A stretch of DNA of 64,000 nt from Tragulus kanchil. Lineage: Eukaryota; Chordata; Mammalia; Artiodactyla; Tragulidae. The stretch spans positions 177,783,501 through 177,847,500 of the forward strand of contig JAIOJX010000004.1 of assembly GCA_022376925.1 (NCBI GenBank), in the 5' to 3' direction. The first letter of the stretch is position 1. Each line of letters begins with the position of its first letter. The notes beneath the pieces were generated by a model, which was not told the origin of the DNA, made no database searches, and was given only the letters and a program-made list of their open reading frames with translations. The translations under genes and the position numbers were made by a program. Positions 36,701 through 51,700 of the stretch are shown here, in pieces.

Positions 36701-39700
36701 GGCCTGACATTTCTAAGTATGACTCAGAACAAGGGCCTTGTTCAACCTTTCTGAGCCTCATTTTCCTTATCTACAAAACCTGAATAATAGTATTAACCTC
36801 AGTGGCTGTTTCAGGATTTTACAAGTTAGTCCATGTCAAATGCTTAGAAATGCACTCCATACATGTATCTATCATTCCACAGGGTGGTTCTTCGGATGCC
36901 CTTCATCTTATCTCCAGGTTAACTATGATCAGTTCTCTTGCCTGTATCATTCAGTTTCTCAACCCAGAGCCCAGAACAGACAAGCCAGTTTCTAAAGTTG
37001 TCTAATACTGGGTAGCCTTGGCCATCACTAACTAATCTTTTAAAAGCCATGCTTTTAACAGATCCTAAGATCTCAGCTTCCCTCACCCTATCTGATCATC
37101 TCTCAATTCACAGAGTCAACTAAAATCTGTAATATTAAAACACATTTTACTCTCCCATGTAATTTCTTAGCAGCTGGGTTTGTAAATCTGACTAACTTAC
37201 GTTTTAAGCCTTAGGACCTTACACTTATCTCTGTATGCTTGGCACACAGTAGATGCCTGATAAACACCCACAAGATGAATGAACCTCAAGTACATTTTAA
37301 CGTATTAACAGTCACTTCACTGAGTTATTTTCTACCTATTATCTCACTCATTCCCAGAGTGTGTTTCCCCATTTGGTAACTGATGGGAATGCAGAACATG
37401 ACAGAGCTGAAGATAATCTAACAGCATGCCACTAAAAATGTCCTTCCAATCTGACACTGATCAGTCTAAGAACTGTCGATCATTTCTAATCAACACGACT
37501 GCTTTAGCACTTAGCCTGTATTTTTCCATCTTATCTAAAACTGAGAGAGAGCTTGTCAAGTGCCTTGTCAAAATAGAGATACCACAACTTTATTGTTCCT
37601 ATAACATTTTTTACCTATCAGTGAAGAAAGTGAGTTATATTAAAACATGTTAGCAAACTATGATGCTTGATTCCTAGGACATGTGCTGAGGAGTCATGAT
37701 TTTTACAATCTTGTGTAAAATCTTTCTTAGAATTGGCACCAAGTTCATCAATCTTCAGGTTAACTTTCCTCGCTCTTTCCATTTTTTGGTTTTTAAAAGA
37801 ATGTTCCCCATTCTCCTTCCTACCTAGAGGAGGGGCTGTTCTTTCCGTTTCTGACCTGAGGCTCCACACAGGGGAAGCCACCTTCATCTCGGCACTCTGG
37901 GCCTCCTCTTCCCTTACTTCTTGGCGGCAGGCCGCCAGGGAGGACTGTCCTATTGTAGTGACTAGGGGGTACATATGGAATTCAGTATTCGGAAGCTTGT
38001 GTTGTCCAGTATCATCTTTCTTGGCAACAAAGGGGACATTCAAGCCCATGGAGGCCCTCCCCTATTTGTCTTAAAAATTCAGAATTTTGGCAAAAGAGGA
38101 GTTGTCATTATTTAAACTCTCCTCCTTGAAGATCCCCAGGATTCTTCCAAGATCACAGACAGGGTTCTAAGATTCTTTTCACAAATTCCTTCTCCATTGT
38201 AGGATTTAATTGCCTTAACCCTTACTCTCCCATGTAATTTCTTAGCAGCTGGGTTTGTAAATCTGACTAACTTACGTTTTAAGCCTTAGGACCTTACACT
38301 TATCTCTGTATGCTTGGCACACAGTAGATGCCTGATAAACACCCACAAGATGAATGAACCTCAAGTACATTTTAACGTATTAACAGTCACTTCACTGAGT
38401 TATTTTCTACCTATTATCTCACTCATTCCCAGAGTGTGTTTCCCCATTTGGTAACTGATGGGAATGCAGAACATGACAGAGCTGAAGATAATCTAACAGC
38501 ATGCCACTAAAAATGTCCTTCCAATCTGACACTGATCAGTCTAAGAACTGTCGATCATTTCTAATCAACACGACTGCTTTAGCACTTAGCCTGTATTTTT
38601 CCATCTTATCTAAAACTGAGAGAGAGCTTGTCAAGTGCCTTGTCAAAATAGAGATACCACAACTTTATTGTTCCTATAACATTTTTTACCTATCAGTGAA
38701 GAAAGTGAGTTATATTAAAACATGTTAGCAAACTATGATGCTTGATTCCTAGGACATGTGCTGAGGAGTCATGATTTTTACAATCTTGTGTAAAATCTTT
38801 CTTAGAATTGGCACCAAGTTCATCAATCTTCAGGTTAACTTTCCTCGCTCTTTCCATTTTTTGGTTTTTAAAAGAATGTTCCCCATTCTCCTTCCTACCT
38901 AGAGGAGGGGCTGTTCTTTCCGTTTCTGACCTGAGGCTCCACACAGGGGAAGCCACCTTCATCTCGGCACTCTGGGCCTCCTCTTCCCTTACTTCTTGGC
39001 GGCAGGCCGCCAGGGAGGACTGTCCTATTGTAGTGACTAGGGGGTACATATGGAATTCAGTATTCGGAAGCTTGTGTTGTCCAGTATCATCTTTCTTGGC
39101 AACAAAGGGGACATTCAAGCCCATGGAGGCCCTCCCCTATTTGTCTTAAAAATTCAGAATTTTGGCAAAAAAGAGGAGTTGTCATTATTTAAACTCTCCT
39201 CCTTGAAGATCCCCAGGATTCTTCCAAGATCACAGACAGGGTTCTAAGATTCTTTTCACAAATTCCTTCTCCATTGTAGGATTTAATTCGCCTTAACCCT
39301 TACTCTTAACAGAAAAGACAAAAGCAGTAAAGTTTCTATTTCCACCTACTCAGCCTTATACAAAGTGTCCAAAGCAATGATTCCTTCCCCAGTCCGCACC
39401 AAACCAAGATCTGAGACATTTTTGACCTGCCTACTTGTTGGCATGCCTCTGTGTATCTTGTGTTCTAGTTCCTGAGTATGACTCTGACACATATTCACCC
39501 TTGCTTGCACACCCTTAGTTTCCATCTTTTAAAAATGCCCCTATAGAACAGAGTCATCAGAAGACCCATGGGCTCTTCCTCTCTTGGTTCTCTTTAGCAT
39601 CACAGTCAGAGCTAGATGCTTCAGCTTCCTAATACTCTGGAGTCAGGGCCTCGGTTACATTCTCAAGAATACCTGTGTATCTTTTCTTTGGCACTTTCTA

Positions 39701-42700
39701 AAAACATCCAAGTTCAAGTTTCCCTACTTGGCTCACCAACTTGCTTTTCTTCCAAGATCTCAGCACTTGTACTTAAACTCCCAAATCTCTCATTTGAGAA
39801 AGTATCTTGATTTAAAGTAATAGTTCTCCCCGATGCTTCCTCTCCATTCTCTACAGATGCTGAGTGCTGCCAAAACTTGACACAACTACATACAAATCAG
39901 GTAACAAGGACCTATTGTATAGCACGCGGAACTGTATCCAGTACTTTGTTAACAATCTATTAACAGACAAATATCTGAAAAAGAACAGACATACAGATAT
40001 AAAAAACTGAACCACTTTGTTGTACTCTTAAAACTAACATAACATTGTAAATTCACAGTGCTTCAATAAACTGACTTAAAAAAAAATGCCTTTATTTGAT
40101 TTTCTATTTTAACAGGTAGACCCCTAACAAACAGGAGCTCAAAGTAGGTACACTGTGACTATGCATTTTGCCTCTGCACCAGCTTAACGGCCAGTATGAG
40201 GGACCCTCCACAATTGCCCTCAAATAATAATTCTTCACCTCTTCTTTGAGTTCATCCTAATGGGCACTAGTGTGACTTAACTTACTGTCTCTGATACAGG
40301 GGCTCTAACCTCACTATATTAATAAAGTTTTTTCTCTTCTCAGGGAGAGGGGGAGGTCAGGGGCAGGTAAGAAGGCTACGAGCGGAGATACAGTCTAAGC
40401 CATCACAGCATATTCTAAACCAGAGTCTTAGACCACTATGCCTCTGTGACTCATGAAATCATATTTACTACCTTCTGTGGGAATCCTGAATCATTTGGTT
40501 TAGCAACCATACCAGGTTGAACCATGTCCCCTCAAAATTCATGCCCAACTGTGATCTGAAAATGTGATCTCAGTTAGAAGTAGAATCTTTGTAGATATAA
40601 TCAAGTTTCAGATGATGACATATTCACCCTTGCTTGCACACCCTTAGTTTCCATCTTTTAAAAATGCCCCTATAGAACAGAGTCATCAGAAGACCCATGG
40701 GCTCTTCCTCTCTTGGTTCTCTTTAGCATCACAGTCAGAGCTAGATGCTTCAGCTTCCTAATACTCTGGAGTCAGGGCCTCGGTTACATTCTCAAGAATA
40801 CCTGTGTATCTTTTCTTTGGCACTTTCTAAAAACATCCAAGTTCAAGTTTCCCTACTTGGCTCACCAACTTGCTTTTCTTCCAAGATCTCAGCACTTGTA
40901 CTTAAACTCCCAAATCTCTCATTTGAGAAAGTATCTTGATTTAAAGTAATAGTTCTCCCCGATGCTTCCTCTCCATTCTCTACAGATGCTGAGTGCTGCC
41001 AAAACTTGACACAACTACATACAAATCAGGTAACAAGGACCTATTGTATAGCACGCGGAACTGTATCCAGTACTTTGTTAACAATCTATTAACAGACAAA
41101 TATCTGAAAAAGAACAGACATACAGATATAAAAAACTGAACCACTTTGTTGTACTCTTAAAACTAACATAACATTGTAAATTCACAGTGCTTCAATAAAC
41201 TGACTTAAAAAAAAAAATGCCTTTATTTGATTTTCTATTTTAACAGGTAGACCCCTAACAAACAGGAGCTCAAAGTAGGTACACTGTGACTATGCATTTT
41301 GCCTCTGCACCAGCTTAACGGCCAGTATGAGGGACCCTCCACAATTGCCCTCAAATAATAATTCTTCACCTCTTCTTTGAGTTCATCCTAATGGGCACTA
41401 GTGTGACTTAACTTACTGTCTCTGATACAGGGGCTCTAACCTCACTATATTAATAAAGTTTTTTCTCTTCTCAGGGAGAGGGGGAGGTCAGGGGCAGGTA
41501 AGAAGGCTACGAGCGGAGATACAGTCTAAGCCATCACAGCATATTCTAAACCAGAGTCTTAGACCACTATGCCTCTGTGACTCATGAAATCATATTTACT
41601 ACCTTCTGTGGGAATCCTGAATCATTTGGTTTAGCAACCATACCAGGTTGAACCATGTCCCCTCAAAATTCATGCCCAACTGTGATCTGAAAATGTGATC
41701 TCAGTTAGAAGTAGAATCTTTGTAGATATAATCAAGTTTCAGATGATGACATACTGGATTACAGTGGGTCCTAATCCAACGACTGGGGTGTCCTTAGAAG
41801 AAGAGGAAAAGACACAGAGACAGAGAAGAGAAAGTCAGAAGCACACAGGGAAGAAGGCCATCTGAACACGCAGGCGGAGACAGGAGTGATGGGTTTGCAG
41901 TCGGACACCAAGTCCTGACAGCAGCCACCAGCAGCTGGGAGGCTCGGAACAGACTCTCCTCTAGAGCCTCTATTAGGAACCAACCCTGATGACACTTTGA
42001 CCTCAGATGTCTAGCCTCTAGAACTTGGGAGAGAATGATTATCCGTGTGTTAGGCTGCTCCTTGTGGTCGTTTGTTGTAGTGGTTTCTAGGAAAGAAGAG
42101 AATACAGCAACTCTGCCGGTAGGCCGGTGCCATCTGGTATGTTAACCACTAGTCTCACGCGGTTATTAAGCACTTGAAAAACATGGCTTACCTGAGTAAA
42201 GATGTGTTTTAGGCTTCATACTTCTCATGTTTTAAAAATTTGGTTGCACAGCATGACTTGTCGGACCCTAGTTCCCTGACCAGGGATTGAACTCGGGGCC
42301 CTGGCAGTGAAAGTGCAGAGTCCTAACCACTGGGCTGTCAGGGATCTCCCAAGATGTAATTATAAAATATGTACCAGATTTCAAAGACTTGGACTTCGAA
42401 AGTCCAATGCCTTTAAAAAAAGAAGTAAAACTTTTAATACAAGTTTAAAGCACTGATTATAGGTTGAAATGATAATAATTCAGATATATTGGGTTAAAGA
42501 ACAGATATTGTTAAATTAATTTTGCCAGTGTATTCTTATCTTTTAAATGTAGCTAAGAAACCTTTAAATTCCATTTTGTAGCTCGTGTTACACTTCCACT
42601 GGACAGTGCTGCTCCAGGCCGTCTGCACTGGTGAGCACTGTTTCTAACTTCCTTTCCAAAGCTTTCATCTATGATTCACGAGAAGTCTCCTCTGCTTATT

Positions 42701-45700
42701 CTGTTTCCCAACTTACTGGCTTCCAAAATAAAGAGACATTGTCTGAATTGTCATCTCTCCCCACTGAAACATGTGGGAACCCTTTCAGTTAGAAGTAAGA
42801 AATCATGCCCAACTGTGATCTGAAAATGTGATCTCAGTTAGAAGTAGAATCTTTGTAGATATAATCAAGTTTCAGATGATGACATACTGGATTACAGTGG
42901 GTCCTAATCCAACGACTGGGGTGTCCTTAGAAGAAGAGGAAAAGACACAGAGACAGAGAAGAGAAAGTCAGAAGCACACAGGGAAGAAGGCCATCTGAAC
43001 ACGCAGGCGGAGACAGGAGTGATGGGTTTGCAGTCGGACACCAAGTCCTGACAGCAGCCACCAGCAGCTGGGAGGCTCGGAACAGACTCTCCTCTAGAGC
43101 CTCTATTAGGAACCAACCCTGATGACACTTTGACCTCAGATGTCTAGCCTCTAGAACTTGGGAGAGAATGATTATCCGTGTGTTAGGCTGCTCCTTGTGG
43201 TCGTTTGTTGTAGTGGTTTCTAGGAAAGAAGAGAATACAGCAACTCTGCCGGTAGGCCGGTGCCATCTGGTATGTTAACCACTAGTCTCACGCGGTTATT
43301 AAGCACTTGAAAAACATGGCTTACCTGAGTAAAGATGTGTTTTAGGCTTCATACTTCTCATGTTTTAAAAATTTGGTTGCACAGCATGACTTGTCGGACC
43401 CTAGTTCCCTGACCAGGGATTGAACTCGGGGCCCTGGCAGTGAAAGTGCAGAGTCCTAACCACTGGGCTGTCAGGGATCTCCCAAGATGTAATTATAAAA
43501 TATGTACCAGATTTCAAAGACTTGGACTTCGAAAGTCCAATGCCTTTAAAAAAAGAAGTAAAACTTTTAATACAAGTTTAAAGCACTGATTATAGGTTGA
43601 AATGATAATAATTCAGATATATTGGGTTAAAGAACAGATATTGTTAAATTAATTTTGCCAGTGTATTCTTATCTTTTAAATGTAGCTAAGAAACCTTTAA
43701 ATTCCATTTTGTAGCTCGTGTTACACTTCCACTGGACAGTGCTGCTCCAGGCCGTCTGCACTGGTGAGCACTGTTTCTAACTTCCTTTCCAAAGCTTTCA
43801 TCTATGATTCACGAGAAGTCTCCTCTGCTTATTCTGTTTCCCAACTTACTGGCTTCCAAAATAAAGAGACATTGTCTGAATTGTCATCTCTCCCCACTTC
43901 TTTCAGTTTTAAGAGATCTATTGGATGAATCAGCCAGTCTCTTGATCATGATTTCTCCTCAGTCTTGAGAATGGCTGCCTTCCCTAGGCAGGAGCCCAGG
44001 ATTCCCTCCATTAGTCTTATACTATTCCTACCACTCACAATTAGCTAAAGAAACCACCATTCAAAGTAAAACGTGCCCATGACCCAGAAACACCCTAGAA
44101 GAACTCATCTGAGACAGAGGAATATTCACAGCAGCATTGCTCAAAAAAGCAAAAACCTGGAAACAACCCAATAGGTAAAGGAATGATGGAATATTCATAT
44201 AGTAGAATACAATATGAACTACAATTGCCCTAATCAATATCGGAAAATCTTAGAAGCAATTAAAAAAATCAGAAGGTTTTCATACGGTATGATTTCATTA
44301 CATAAAGTTCAAAAGGGAACACAAACTAATATAAAGACACATACAGAAAGACCATAAAGAAAAGTAAAGAAACATGAACATGGAGCATTTTCTTGACTTT
44401 AAATGCCAGTATCTCATGCTCTATACACTGACAGTCATAAAAGTCATAAAGACTATCAAGGGACTTCCCAGTGGTCCAGTGGTTAGAGATCCATCTGCCA
44501 ATGCAGGGGACACGGGTTCGTTCCCAGGAAGATTCCACATGCTGCAGGGCAAAAACTGAGCCTACATGCTGCAACTACTGAGACCTGCACTCCCATGCTC
44601 CACAATAAGAAAAGCCTCCGGGGCTTCCCCTGGTGGTCCAGTGGATAAGGACACCACCTTGCAGTGCAAGGGGCGCCGGTTCGATCCCTGGCCTGGGAAG
44701 ATCCCACGTGCCGCGGAGCGGCTGGACCAATGTGTCCAATCACTGAGCCGGAGCTCTGGAGTGCATGCGCCCAGAGCCAGTGCTCTGCGACAACAGAGGC
44801 CACTGTGATGGGAGGCCCACAGGAGCCAAAGAACAAAGACGGATGAAAATAGAGAAATGAAAGACCAATAGAAGTGGCCCACCCGCTCCCCACCCTCCCT
44901 GACCCCTGTCCAAAATAAATAAATAAATAAATCTTAAAAAAAAAAAAAAGAATTCCTTGTGCTCTACGTTAAAAAAAAAAAGAAAGAAAGAAAAGCCTCC
45001 GCTGTGAGAAGCCTATGCACCACAACTTGAGAGTAGCTTCTCTCGCCAGAACTAGAGAAAGCCTATAAGCAGCAACAAAGACTCAACACAGCCAAAAGCA
45101 AAAAAGGAAGACTATCACGGCCACCCACTGAGGACTTCCTATCTAGCTTTGCTCAGCTTCTCCCTTCTTCAGATTCACGGTAGTGTCCTCCTCCAGTGAA
45201 AATAAAAGGACCAGACAGACGCTTCACTGGGCTCCTCGCAAGTGGGTGGCTATTCATACCTGGCTGCAGAGTAATTAAAGTGCAGGTCTGCACATTTCTG
45301 TAGCAGGGAATTAATTATTCTGGCTTAAAAGCCCTTCCACCTCCAGCTGGGTCAGAGAAAGTCAAACTCAAGGTGGCGTCAATACAGCATTAAAAAAAGA
45401 GTTACAGGTGCAAAAGGACAACAATTTAAAATGAAGACAAAAACCTCTAGAGTATGTCACTTTCTGAACATATGAGAAAAGGGGAAGAAAAAGACAAGGC
45501 AGGAAAGCCAATGGTCTGGAACATCTGCAACAATGGTCAGATTGAGGTTCTCTGTCTTCTTCCCACAGTGACCTTAATTACTGACTGTCCCTAGAAGGCA
45601 GTTAAAATGGATGTGAAATTTGATAATATCCATCAAGAATTTTAAATGCTGAGGAACTCTGACCCAGAATTTCATTTGGGGCAACTAAATTGAGAAATAA

Positions 45701-48700
45701 GGCAGGCAAATATTCTGTGCATAAGGATTTCTCTATGGCATTAACTTACAACAGTTGAAGATTAGGAAAAATTTCATATCCAGTAATAGGGAAGGGAAAA
45801 TGAAACGAGTCCACCTGACAAGACAGTTTACCTTCTTCAGTAAGGATGATCAACTTGAGGATTATATTAGTGACGAGAAGATACTATGATCCAATGTTAA
45901 CAAAAGTAACAGGCTATCATGACCATGAAAGCAGTTAGCTGAAAAGTGTGCCTCAATATGAACAGCTGGGCCTGGGGGCTATGTATATACAGCCAGCAGG
46001 TGGGAGGCTAGTTTCAGGAAAACATTTTTCTGCACAATCTGAGCTTTCAGTGTGGTTATTATATTTTCTGTATTTGTATTTTTTTTTAACCCTACCCACT
46101 GCTTTTTTTTTTAAATATGTAAGTATCAGGAAAGAAATGAAAGATTCCACTGTTTAACAGTTTGCACTTATGAATTAAATAAAGCTTAACCATGTTTTGC
46201 TAAATAAACGCACTTCAAAAATATAGGGGAACATGAGTACTTTACTTTTCCAAACAGAACAGATACTTTGGTCATCAAGAGATCTGCAGCCCCAAAGTCC
46301 CTCAGACTAAGTTAACTGTGCTTTCCTAACAAATTCACTTTCTAGATCATTCTAAAATGCAACTTCCCGACTTGACATATACCTACTGAGCTCAAAATAC
46401 ATGCCCTGCACAATATTCGGGATGCAGCAATGAACAGAGCAGACATGGATCCGGCCACTCTGAAGCTCAGGGGGTAGGAGGGAAACAGCAGTTAGGTACT
46501 GTACACAGCCTGGGACAGCCTCCCTGATAAGGTGGGGCTGAAGCAGAGCTCTGAAGGAAATAGAGATGGAGCCACATGGCTATCTGTAACAGCACTGTAG
46601 GCGCATGCACTGCACTGGGGTGAGATGGTTGGAAAGGCCTGAATCACCTGAGAGCAGGTTTGGGGCGGGCAAGTCGCCAAGAGCCTCAAAGACCACCACA
46701 AGGAGCTGCCTTTGTGTTCTCTGTGACAGAGGGAGTCAGGACAGAAGTTACCTTAACTTGTGCTGACAGAACTGTCCTACATCTGCACTGTGCACACAGA
46801 AGCCACTAACCTGGTGTGGCTATTCATATTTATATTAATTAAAACCAAAAAATTCAGTTCTTCCATTCCACCGGTTGCACTTTGAGTAATCACATGACTA
46901 ATGGCTACACGGGACAGTGCGATTTTAGAGAGTCTAACTCTGGGCAGAAAACAGACTCGAGGCAGCAAGTATGGGATGAAGCAGGGCTGGACCTGTCAGG
47001 AGACCATGGTCATGGAAGGAAATGGCTGGATGCTGGATGAAGTTCTGAAGGGAGGATTTATTGTTGGGTCGGCTGTGGGCCGTGAGGACTCACAAGCAGC
47101 TCTGAAGGTTTTTGGCCAGAGCCCTTGAAGGATGAGAGTGCCATGTACTCGGAAGCAGAGGATGTTCTGAGGGGAGAGTGGGATGAAGATGAAGTTCTGT
47201 CTATAAGACACCCTAGTGAAGATGCCAGAACTCTGTGGAGCTGAGAAGAGAGAACTGGACTGAAGTCACAATTCTGGAACTGTCAGTATTTGAGAATCAT
47301 TCGGCTGGGTGTAATCACTTAGCAGTAGCCGTAGGTGGTGAGAATAGGTTCAAATACTGAGCCTGGGGGTACTGTGATGTTTAAACATGGGGAGGTGAGG
47401 AAGAACTCGTAAAGCAGACAGAAGAAAAGGCATGTGGAGAACCAGTACAGAGGGCGTCCAAGAGCCAAATGAACAGTCTCAAAAAGGAATGGTCAACTGT
47501 GTGAAATGCTGATACACAGGTACAAAGAGGTTGGGGAACAGATAGATTCCACAACAGAGATGACCTTCACCAGTGACCTTCACAAGAAGGTAATTCCCAC
47601 AGCCATACCGCACCTGGCTTCCTGCATTAGCTTCGTAACTGAGCTCCTTTGCTCTAGAGAGTCTGTCATTCAAACATGTCTTCCATATCACGTCTTATTT
47701 TTTCAAAACTTAAATTTTCCTCTTGCCACTCAGCCAAGAAATCTTGTCTAATACTTTATGGTCTTTAGCAGGAGCAGCCAAACTCTAGAGAGCAGGTAAA
47801 AATTCCGCGGGAGTGATGAGGTCCCAACACCCAAGACACTGTGTCTCAGGAGACTCAGGAAAACCCAGAAACTGTATTTTTAAATAGCAGACAAGATAAT
47901 GGTGACCCACCACGGTGACCAAAGGACAAGGTCCAAATTCCTTAGCCAGGCAAACAAAACTGTTCCAAATGCGGTCCCAAAAGTCCTGCCAAGCCTCTCC
48001 CCAGCCCCTCGAGGCAGACGCCTCTGTTCCTACAAGCTCTGACTCATTACTCACAGTAACCCTGCTTCCCCACAGCGGCCTTGTTCTTCCAGGTGTTACT
48101 GCCCCTGCAGAAACGACTCCTGCCTCCGAGAGGGCACCCTTCACCTGGCCGTGCCCAGAGGACTGTGACTCCATCTCTGAGACCCAGCTTCACAGTCACT
48201 GCCAGTGGGAGGCTCCACCCCGCTCCCCGGTCCGGCTAAGCACTTACATGCAGCATCAACACACGCGCCGCCGGCTATGCTGCCATGACCACCACCAGCT
48301 CCAGGAGGCCGCCATGGGAGAGACAGGCTTTGCATCTCGGCACTGCCAACAGGCAAACTGACACTGGATCGCCATGGGCCTCTGCTGACCTGACACCAGC
48401 ACGCTGGCAAGTGCTCCGAGAGTCAAGATGCTGTCGCTGGGAAGTGCTGGGAAAGTCAGGACAGCTCTGTCTACCAGGGACTTGAAAGATGAGCAGCACT
48501 CAGAGAGAGGGAAGAGGAAGAAGACAGCCAAGAGGATTCCCCAGACAGGACTGTGAAGATGCAGCAGGGGGCACAATCAACACTTCTTTTCTACTAAGAT
48601 GGACGAAGATTCAATGTTGAAAGCAAGATATAAAATCTACAGATTATGGTTCCAAATAAGTATTTTAAACTTTCGTCTTAAAAGACGTATCAAACAAAAA

Positions 48701-51700
48701 CAAACAACAAAACCTCATCCTTCACAACCCGTTGGCTGGATCTAGTAAGTACCTTACCTCCTTTCACATGATGGAACAGACTCAAAGCTCACACCGAATC
48801 CGTATTCCAGCTTATCAGCTTTCACTTTGTCATCAAACTCGTTTCCCATTTAGGAATACAAGGGGGGCAGTGTGTGGCAGACTGGCAAAACTCTCTCACC
48901 TATATACCCTCCAACAACTCACTGACCATCTCCTACTAATAAAGAGTCCTATAGGGGTCCCCCATGGGTCCCAAAGGACCGTGTCCTATGTAAAACTGCT
49001 CTGGGAATGAGCCTCTGCCACCTCACCAGTTCTAAAGCCCCTAAGAGCATCTAGTTGGTATTTTAGCATGTATCTCCTCAAAAGTTTCCAGAATAACCTA
49101 GAACCTGATGATTCTCCTGTGAATCCTTGAGGGCAACCAACTTCTGAGCACTGACACATCAGAATTTAGAGAGCAGTTTTAATTATATACAATTAAAAAA
49201 ATCAATATAGTACTGGAAAAATATAGGGAATCTAAAAGGAATATAATCATAATGCTTTTCATGCAAAAACACCTACTTTGAATGCATGATACAAGAAAAA
49301 ACAAGATTTTCCATCTTGTTGTAAAACCTTGACCCTTGGCATCAGGGTTTTTCACTTCAGACAGGTGACTGTTACTTCTTTTATGCTCACAAAATCAGTC
49401 GACAACTAGGAACCACCTGGATTTTACTTCAGAATTGTGGATCCATGAAGCTGCTTACCTGGGGGGAAATGAACTGGGGAGGCACTTGCGCCCGGAGATT
49501 AGGAGAAGAATTCAGCGGCTGCACGGGGGCGTGCGCGCCTCTCGATTGTGCTGTGCTATTTCCAAACAAACCATGATTGCCACCCTGTCAAAGGAACAGT
49601 GACGGTAAGGCTTTTTGTTAAAGCGAGGAAATGCACATAAGAAACAGTTCAGGTTTTCTAGCCTTCAGAAGAATTATATTTTGTGTTCCATGGCATCAAA
49701 GAACTTTGCAACTGATCTTGGAATGTTTGAGCAAGTATTAAAATCCAATCATGGGCATAACATCACCAGCCTTTCAATCTGATCCAAACCAAAGGGGTTA
49801 AATTCAGTCATATGTTAGAGAAAGCTCTAATTTGTTGTTTTTGTTACTGAAAGGCAAAGGCAGTGTAACCTTTATTCAACTACTTCTTTTTTAAAAAAAT
49901 ACTGGGTTTACAGAATTTATTCTCAAACTATATCATCTGGGACTCATCTTGAAAGGCACTTGAGTACGAATGCAGGCCTGTGAATATCAGTTGTAAAACA
50001 ACACTACGATATAACTTCTTTAAATTGGTTGATTTGATCACAAAATCGGAGCCACCCGACTGTGAGCCTTCCTGAGCACCCAACTCCTGATCTGAACACT
50101 CTTCACTATCTTGGGTTGGCTTGGTCCCTTCTTTGCTAAATCAATCACAGAGTGAGATAAAAACAGAAGAAACAGGAAAAGTGAAAAGTCATTCCAGGGA
50201 CACCAAAACATTACTTACCTGTACCTTCTCATTAAGTGTACGACTCAGTTGAGTCAAAAATTACAGCCATTCACTAGATGGACTATTATGTTGTTATTGA
50301 AATAATGGGACAGGAGCATATTTATTAGTTCCCTGGTCTCTGAAAGTTAGCAGCTAAAGCAAAACAAGAAGGGCTATACGATAAAACCTGTTTTAACTCT
50401 GTAGGAAAAAAAACAAAAACAACAAACCAAGCTTAGCTCCCTGATTTCTGGAGAATTGACTCACTGAAACACTTCTAGATTGTTTCAATCAAAGAGTTAT
50501 AAAAAGCTGGGCTATAAATGACAGCCCTTCCTTCTGACTCATTTTTAGCTGAGAAGCAAAGAAATCGTATTTGATGAGTCTTGACACTGTGTTGTCCCTG
50601 CCGATGTTTGCTACGCTATCTTCACTTGGCGTCTGCAAGGCCCTGCTCAGGGGTCATCCTCATCAAAAACGTCTTCCCCAAACCTTCTTCCTCATTTCAC
50701 ATTCAAATTCGCTGAGCCCACCTCTATGTTCTCAAAACTCTTGAAAACTCTTTGGACAGGCTCCACCCATTGAATCATAATTTAGTGATTTTCCACCCTG
50801 TCTTTCCGGGTTCAGCTTAATATGCCCCTTTTTGTATTCCCAGAGACTCAATCAAGCCCTCGTCTATAGGATGAGCACACCATTTGCAAACAGCCACGAC
50901 CCACCAAATTAATACACTTGAAGACAACATCCCACTGGACCCCCTCAGTGAAGACAGCCGCCCCACTGCTTACGCCATGTCGGTGGGCTCTGCGCTGAGG
51001 CTGCCACTATCGTTCCTACCCCGGAAATGGGGGAGTTAGGTACTTTTGCAGAAGAATTTTATAATAGCATCATTAAGTTCTGGAGCACTAAAGATATTCT
51101 GATGGCTGAATGATTCAAAATAGATTAAGGGATTGCTTCAGGGAAACTCATGAACTTAAAAGTATTGAAAATAAAAATGATTATGAACATAAAGTAGTAA
51201 TGGCAATTAAAATTTATGTATATCTCACAAAAGACTGAAAAGTGAACCTTGAAGATTCACCATGAATTTTAAATCTCCCAAAGGACTGTTTAAACACGAA
51301 AAGATCTTTAGTTTTAGAAACTCTAGTATTTGTACCTCTCCTATCTTATTTTTTTTTTTTAAAGATTTATTTATTTATTTACTTTGGGCTGGGGTCGTGT
51401 TGGGGAGGGAGGGGAGTGGGCGGGCCACTTCTATTGGCTTTCATTTCTCTATTTTCATTTGTCTTCGTTCTTTGGCTCCTGTGGGCCTCCCATCGCGGTG
51501 GTGTCTGTTGTTGCAGAGCACCGGCTCTGGCGCATGCGCTCCAGAGCTCCAGCTCGGTGATTGGACACATCAGTCCAGCCGCTCCGCGGCACGTGGGACC
51601 TTCCCAGGCCAGGGATTGAACCAGCGTTTTAGCTGAGAAGCAAAGAAATCGTATTTGATGAGTCTTGACACTGTGTTGTCCCTGCCGATGTTTGCTACGC

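Larger units (their letters stand above)
39489..41753. repeat. Tandem duplication 10 (~1.13 kb x 2), intron
   Basis: Copy 1 is 39489-40622 and copy 2 is 40618-41753, period 1129. Microhomology acata at the junction. Each copy carries an L1 3' end. Confidence 0.97.
41670..43898. repeat. Tandem duplication 11 (~1.1 kb x 2), intron
   Basis: Copy 1 is 41670-42765 and copy 2 is 42803-43898, period 1133. They are separated by 37 bases that resemble a corrupted version of the sequence following copy 2 (ctttcagtt). Each copy carries one minus-strand SINE. Chained to duplication 10. Confidence 0.97.
35185..49458 (-). other. Largest TNRC6B intron in the window
   Basis: As assembled about 14.3 kb, of which about 4.4 kb is extra copy from duplications 8-11. 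Also holds L1 ends, minus-strand SINEs and a nested SINE pair at 44.46-45.1 kb. The stretch 45.1-49.45 kb has no recognised repeat or gene. Confidence 0.8.

Noticed and set aside
47915..48361. 148-codon plus-strand ORF overlapping a minus-strand ORF
   Set aside because: GC-rich intron sequence with low-complexity composition and no family resemblance; expected by chance.
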